In this document: positions 60,494 through 64,000 of the stretch, one piece after another
Layout of the letters: the number at the start of each line of letters is the position of its first letter
Position numbering within the stretch: position 1 is the stretch's first letter
Origin: Porphyra umbilicalis
Lineage: Eukaryota > Rhodophyta > Bangiophyceae > Bangiales > Bangiaceae
Assembly (NCBI GenBank): GCA_002049455.2
Contig: KV918837.1
Span: 124,001 to 188,000 of the forward strand
Direction: 5' to 3'
Length of the DNA: 64,000 bases
Made by a program: the position numbers and the translations under genes
The notes under the pieces: model-generated
The model's database searches: none
Told to the model about the DNA's origin: nothing
Seen by the model: only the letters and a program-made list of their open reading frames with translations

Positions 60494-61463
60494 GAACACG
60501 TCTGGCCAGGTTAAACGGATGGGGGGAACAGTCCAATACAGTCCCGGTGACGGGTGCGTTATCGGCACGGAGTGGCGTCAACTCCCCACCCGTGTCCTGG
60601 CGTCTTCACGCCTCTCGTTGCCGCCCGGAACCGTGCGAACCGAGACCGCCGCGTCGGAGGCCTCGACAACAGGCGCGCGGCCCCAGCGCTGCCCTGTGCG
60701 CAGGGTGGCTACAAGATCATAGAGATGCGGCCACGTCGACAGAGCCGCCGCAATCCCACAACTGTCACCGCCGCCGCCAGATTGTGCTCAGCGTTACCGA
60801 TCAGCACCGCGGACGCGGGCAGGCGCCGCGATCCGCAGGCGCCTTGAGCGGTCACGAGTTCTGTCCCCCCCTCCTCCTCAGCTCTCTGACGCCCCAGCGC
60901 GCGGAATCCAGGTCCCCCCCCCGATCCTCGAAGCAAGGTGTCAGTGAGGTCACCGGCGCGCCGCGGTGACGGCGACTGCAGGGGGCGGCATACATGCAGT
61001 GATGGCGGTGCGTCGGAGGGGGTCGAATCAAAAGAGGTGCGCCCCGCGGACCTGCGGGCGCGTCGGCAACGGCCTTCGCAGTGAGATCGAACCAATCAGC
61101 GTCTAGCCGCGTGATCAGCCACTTAGCGCATCGTGTGCCGTCGGAGCTGCGCCGCACAGCGCGGCGAGCTACACCTGGCGGGCCCGCGAAGACCCAAGAG
61201 CCTGCAGACGTCCGGGCAGGCCGTCGGGGACAGTCAGCCTCTGGTGTTTTACCCCCCCCCCCCCAGGCCGTTGTGTCCACGGCAGGTGCCACTCACTCGT
61301 TCGCGATTCGCTTCCCCCGCTGACGAGCACCCCCGGCTGACCCGCACAACCGGCTGATGCGCACCCCCGGCTGGCGCGCTCCCCCGGCTGACGCGCGCCC
61401 CCGGCTGACGCCCGCTGCCGGCTGACGCCCGCCCGAGGCTGACGCCCGCCCTCCTTCCGCTAC
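60494..61463. other. Intergenic with a short tandem repeat
   Basis: 61319-61450 holds about seven units of 18-20 bp based on CCCCCGGCTGACGCGC. A C13 run at 61252-61264. No gene is accepted. Confidence 0.5.
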
Positions 61464-62963
61464 AGTGCCGACTGGAGGTCGCGGCAAACGAGCGCGCGTT
61501 TCACCAGGTTCTGCGGCGCCATCTGCTCCACCGAGTCCAAGCTCACCCACGGAAGTATCACCTCCGAGTCGTCGCGGACGGACGACGCGCGCGCCCCTCA
61601 GTCACTCCGAGATTGACGGCATCGCCGCTTCCATGGTGGCTTTGATCAAGCCCGACCTCGTCGCAGTCGTTACGAGCGCGTGGGTGCCGCAGCCCATAGT
61701 TCATTCGGCGCCCGATGGTAGCGCGGCGTCATCCGGTGGCCGGTCCCTGGCGGCGGCAGCGTTGGTGACCTCTGCCGGTCGCGCCCCTGTGTCGGAGGTG
61801 GAGACGGCCGTCAGGGGGTGCTTCCATGCGTTCGAGGAGCGCATCGTAAAATTGGAGACGATGGGTGACAGCGTCGTGGCGCAGCTGACCAAGAACTTTG
61901 ACTCGTCCCTCAAGAAGTTCTTCCACGAGCGGCCTGTGACGCAGATGACGGACAATGAGCTCGTCACCGCGCTGAAGAAGGCCTTTCTGACACCCACTAT
62001 CCGCAAGGCCCACGCCCACGTGTTGAACAACATGATGCTCTCTTTCGTCGATGACGAGCCCAACGAGAAGGGCGACACCGTCACGGAATCGTTTCCGCCG
62101 GCAAGCTCCCTGTTGCAGACTTTCCCCAACACCAACTTCAAGAAGATTTGCCTCTGTGTCGCCGAGCGCCTACTGCAGGCCAACGCCAAGAAGCCCCTGG
62201 AGCAGCAACCGCACGTCATTCGCGGCAAGAGCGGCGTCCACCCCGATTACATGGACCGGGTCGACCACACTACTGACACCATCATCCGCGCGACATTTCA
62301 TGACCCGAGGTGCTGGGCGCGCAAGCTGTTCTACATGCTATTCGCATACTTCCTCACCAAGGACTGGACCCCCATGGAGCTGACCGAGCATGACGCCGCC
62401 AAGCCGTCTGCCAACGATGGCGACGACGCCGACTACTTTGCAATCACCGCGACGCTAACGGCGTCATGCTCTGGTATAATTGCGGTCGACGGCATCCCGG
62501 CGCCAGAGCACAAGGCCGACCCTGAGCCGGGCTCGCCCCTGGCTGGCGATCACACCGTTACTCGCAAGGACAACCTCTACACGTGCGGGCGACGCACAAG
62601 TTTGAGAAACGCGTTGTCTTCTCCTTTGCGCTTACCCTGCGGGGACTGCTCGTCTCGCCCGACCGCTCATGGCTGTTCAAACTCCACAAGGACGCGGAGG
62701 AGGGAACTGAGCCTGGTGAGTGGACCCTGCTGATGCCACGGGCAGACGGGCGGCTGGACCTCGACCTCACGACGCAGCGGCTGACCGCAGCTGAGAAAGA
62801 CATCATCATGACCAACTTCCGTCCTGAAAACAGCACGGGCCCAGTTGGCGACGGCACCTCTGGTGGAGGATCCTCCCCGGGCAGCATCCAGGCGCCTTCG
62901 GGTGCAAGGGGCTCTCAAGGGCGGCCGGCGACGGCACAGTGGCTCAGGAACTTGGCAAGATAG
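61464..62963 (+). pseudogene. Unknown protein gene, one frameshift
   Basis: Protein-like sequence begins right after CCTCCTTCCGCTACAG, a good splice acceptor, so an upstream exon is likely. Order: a basic stretch (GGRGKRARVSPG), Ser/Pro-rich linker, a helical region (HAFEERIVKLETMGDSVVAQ, LTKNFDSSLKKFF), then a folded part (MTDNELVTALKKAFLTPTIR, NTNFKKICLCVAERLLQANA, CWARKLFYMLFAYFLTKDWT). Near 62575-62595 the frame shifts by one base without GT...AG signals; the second frame continues HKFEKRVVFSFALTLRGLLV and ends at TAG 62961. About 500 residues in all. I do not recognise the family. It lies between two transposase pieces and may be cargo. Confidence 0.5.
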
Positions 62964-63050
62964 GAGTGCGTGCTTTCACATGTAAAAGTAGCAGGGATTG
63001 TCTTGAGCTATGCCCCATCGACCGCCCCTACGTCTGGCAAAACAACAAAG

Positions 63051-64000
63051 TCACCCGCTCCGCGTCGGAAAACCATCTGGACGACCGAATACTCGCCAAC
63101 GGTTGACAGACGAGTGCCCGCTGCCGGATGGCTGCAACGAGCACGAGCAGCAACAGCTGTGCAATATCAATGCACGGCGCACACCGGGGATCAAAGGCAG
63201 GTAGAGGAAACGCTCAAGGTCAACACAAACGTCGCTGGAGTCGGGGATAGAGACAAGCGCCTGCACCACAGCCGCGGGGAAGCCGCTGGGGTTGTCGAGA
63301 AAAGTAACAGTTCGAAAGTAGGCCGTGCGACAAAGGGGCCCACGCGCCTCCTCCCCGCGCGCGACGCACACCTCGCTCCGAGCGGGACCAGGCAGAACTA
63401 GCACGCCAACACAATCGTCGACCACCAGCCGCCCATCGTCACCGCGAGTTGCGCGGCCCTTCCACGTGACAACGAACGACTTATGCCAGCGGGCCTTTAT
63501 CTGCTCGCGAGCGGCCGCAGGTACACGGGTGCTTAGTAGCTTGCCACCAGAACACCGCCAAGCTCCGCCTGGCTGGCTCCACAGCGGCTTAGTCGTGTGA
63601 AGATGAGCCCTCACCCCGTCATGCTCCGGCCACTTGTGGTCAATACCAAAAAAAGCGGGTTGGAGAGCGATGCGAGACGCCAGCTCCCCCTGTAGCATGC
63701 GCCGAAGAGCTCGCGACGCGTCGTCGCGGCCGTTGCCCGACGTGATGGCGCGCTTGAGGGGTTGATCAGCGCTTTCGAACAGTAGCTTTTGCACATGCCG
63801 CACATGGAGTAGCAGGCGAATGACAGCTTGTAGAAGCTCCCGCAACCGATGAAGGTTGGGGACGTCGGTGTTACGGCCGAATGCTGCGGTGTCCCGACGT
63901 AGGCAAGCAGCACATACGAGCGTGAAGAAGCGGTCAGCGAGTGCCAGCAGCTCGTCTGCGGTGTGCCGCGATCTGCATGCCGCCTCCCCATCCACGTCCG
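63051..64000 (-). CDS. TNP2-like transposase, C-terminal part (5' end outside the window)
   Basis: Open frame of at least 314 codons on the minus strand, running off the right edge, ending at 63051. DRFFTLVCAACLRRDTAAFG, then RNTDVPNLHRLRELLQAVIR and HVRHVQKLLFESADQPLKRA, has the order (G)RN..-(V/R)PN-HRL-EL...H.R...E..FE..HQPLK that I associate with the C-terminal region of TNP2-like algal and fungal transposases. A beta-rich tail follows (WKGRATRGDDGRLVVDDCVG). No break is seen. It is a different copy from the N-terminal half at 58353-60493, because on the minus strand it comes first. Confidence 0.5.
   Translation of the reverse strand, partial: DVDGEAACRSRHTADELLALADRFFTLVCAACLRRDTAAFGRNTDVPNLHRLRELLQAVIRLLLHVRHVQKLLFESADQPLKRAITSGNGRDDASRALRRMLQGELASRIALQPAFFGIDHKWPEHDGVRAHLHTTKPLWSQPGGAWRCSGGKLLSTRVPAAAREQIKARWHKSFVVTWKGRATRGDDGRLVVDDCVGVLVLPGPARSEVCVARGEEARGPLCRTAYFRTVTFLDNPSGFPAAVVQALVSIPDSSDVCVDLERFLYLPLIPGVRRALILHSCCCSCSLQPSGSGHSSVNRWRVFGRPDGFPTRSG

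Overview
The window looks like nuclear DNA of a GC-rich eukaryote, most likely an alga. A bangiophyte red alga (Porphyra/Neopyropia type) is my best guess, but nothing in the sequence proves it. Evidence for a eukaryote: spliceosomal introns of about 136-256 bp with GT...AG ends that restore intact catalytic motifs, large satellites and minisatellites, long homopolymers, nested transposons, an N-myristoylated ankyrin protein and nuclear-localisation-like basic stretches. I see no rRNA, tRNA, CRISPR array or bacterial-style operon.

Layout. 0-10 kb: end of a TA-flanked MITE, a 116-bp tandem array with higher-order structure, a truncated copy of a Ulp1-like protease gene, a decayed cyclin-like reading frame, a leucine-rich-repeat-like gene, a cluster of perfect hairpins and a strand-asymmetric C-rich tract. 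10-19 kb: an LRR-like gene remnant, then a group I read as mobile-element cargo: a 2-oxoglutarate/Fe(II) oxygenase (minus), an unknown protein (minus) and a Ulp1/C48-type cysteine protease (plus), with a complete 628-bp MITE between them. 19.8-27.3 kb: a degenerate array of about 66-bp units, then a 103-bp satellite that was split by a 4.5-kb fold-back element, which itself was hit by a 650-bp CAC-ended MITE. 29-39 kb: a four-gene block: a 900-residue protein (minus), an unknown protein (minus), a tyrosine recombinase (plus) and a RecQ-like helicase (plus). 39-46 kb: perfect palindromes, a secreted cysteine-rich repeat protein and a G-rich broken gene. 46.9-53.6 kb: a large ankyrin-repeat protein and a probable membrane protein, both minus. 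55-64 kb: C-rich repeats, two unknown plus-strand genes with breaks, and two pieces of TNP2-like (CACTA/Plavaka-type) transposase.

How the parts fit. The 29-39 kb block resembles a tyrosine-recombinase mobile element that carries its own helicase. Its 900-residue protein shares a C-terminal domain of about 110 residues with the Ulp1-like protease at 17-19 kb, which links the two clusters; I do not recognise this domain. A TNP2-like transposase, a Ulp1 protease and a 2OG oxygenase are also known companions in large eukaryotic DNA transposons. Many genes here are interrupted by single-base frame changes, often in long G or C runs, so each break is either real decay or an assembly error.
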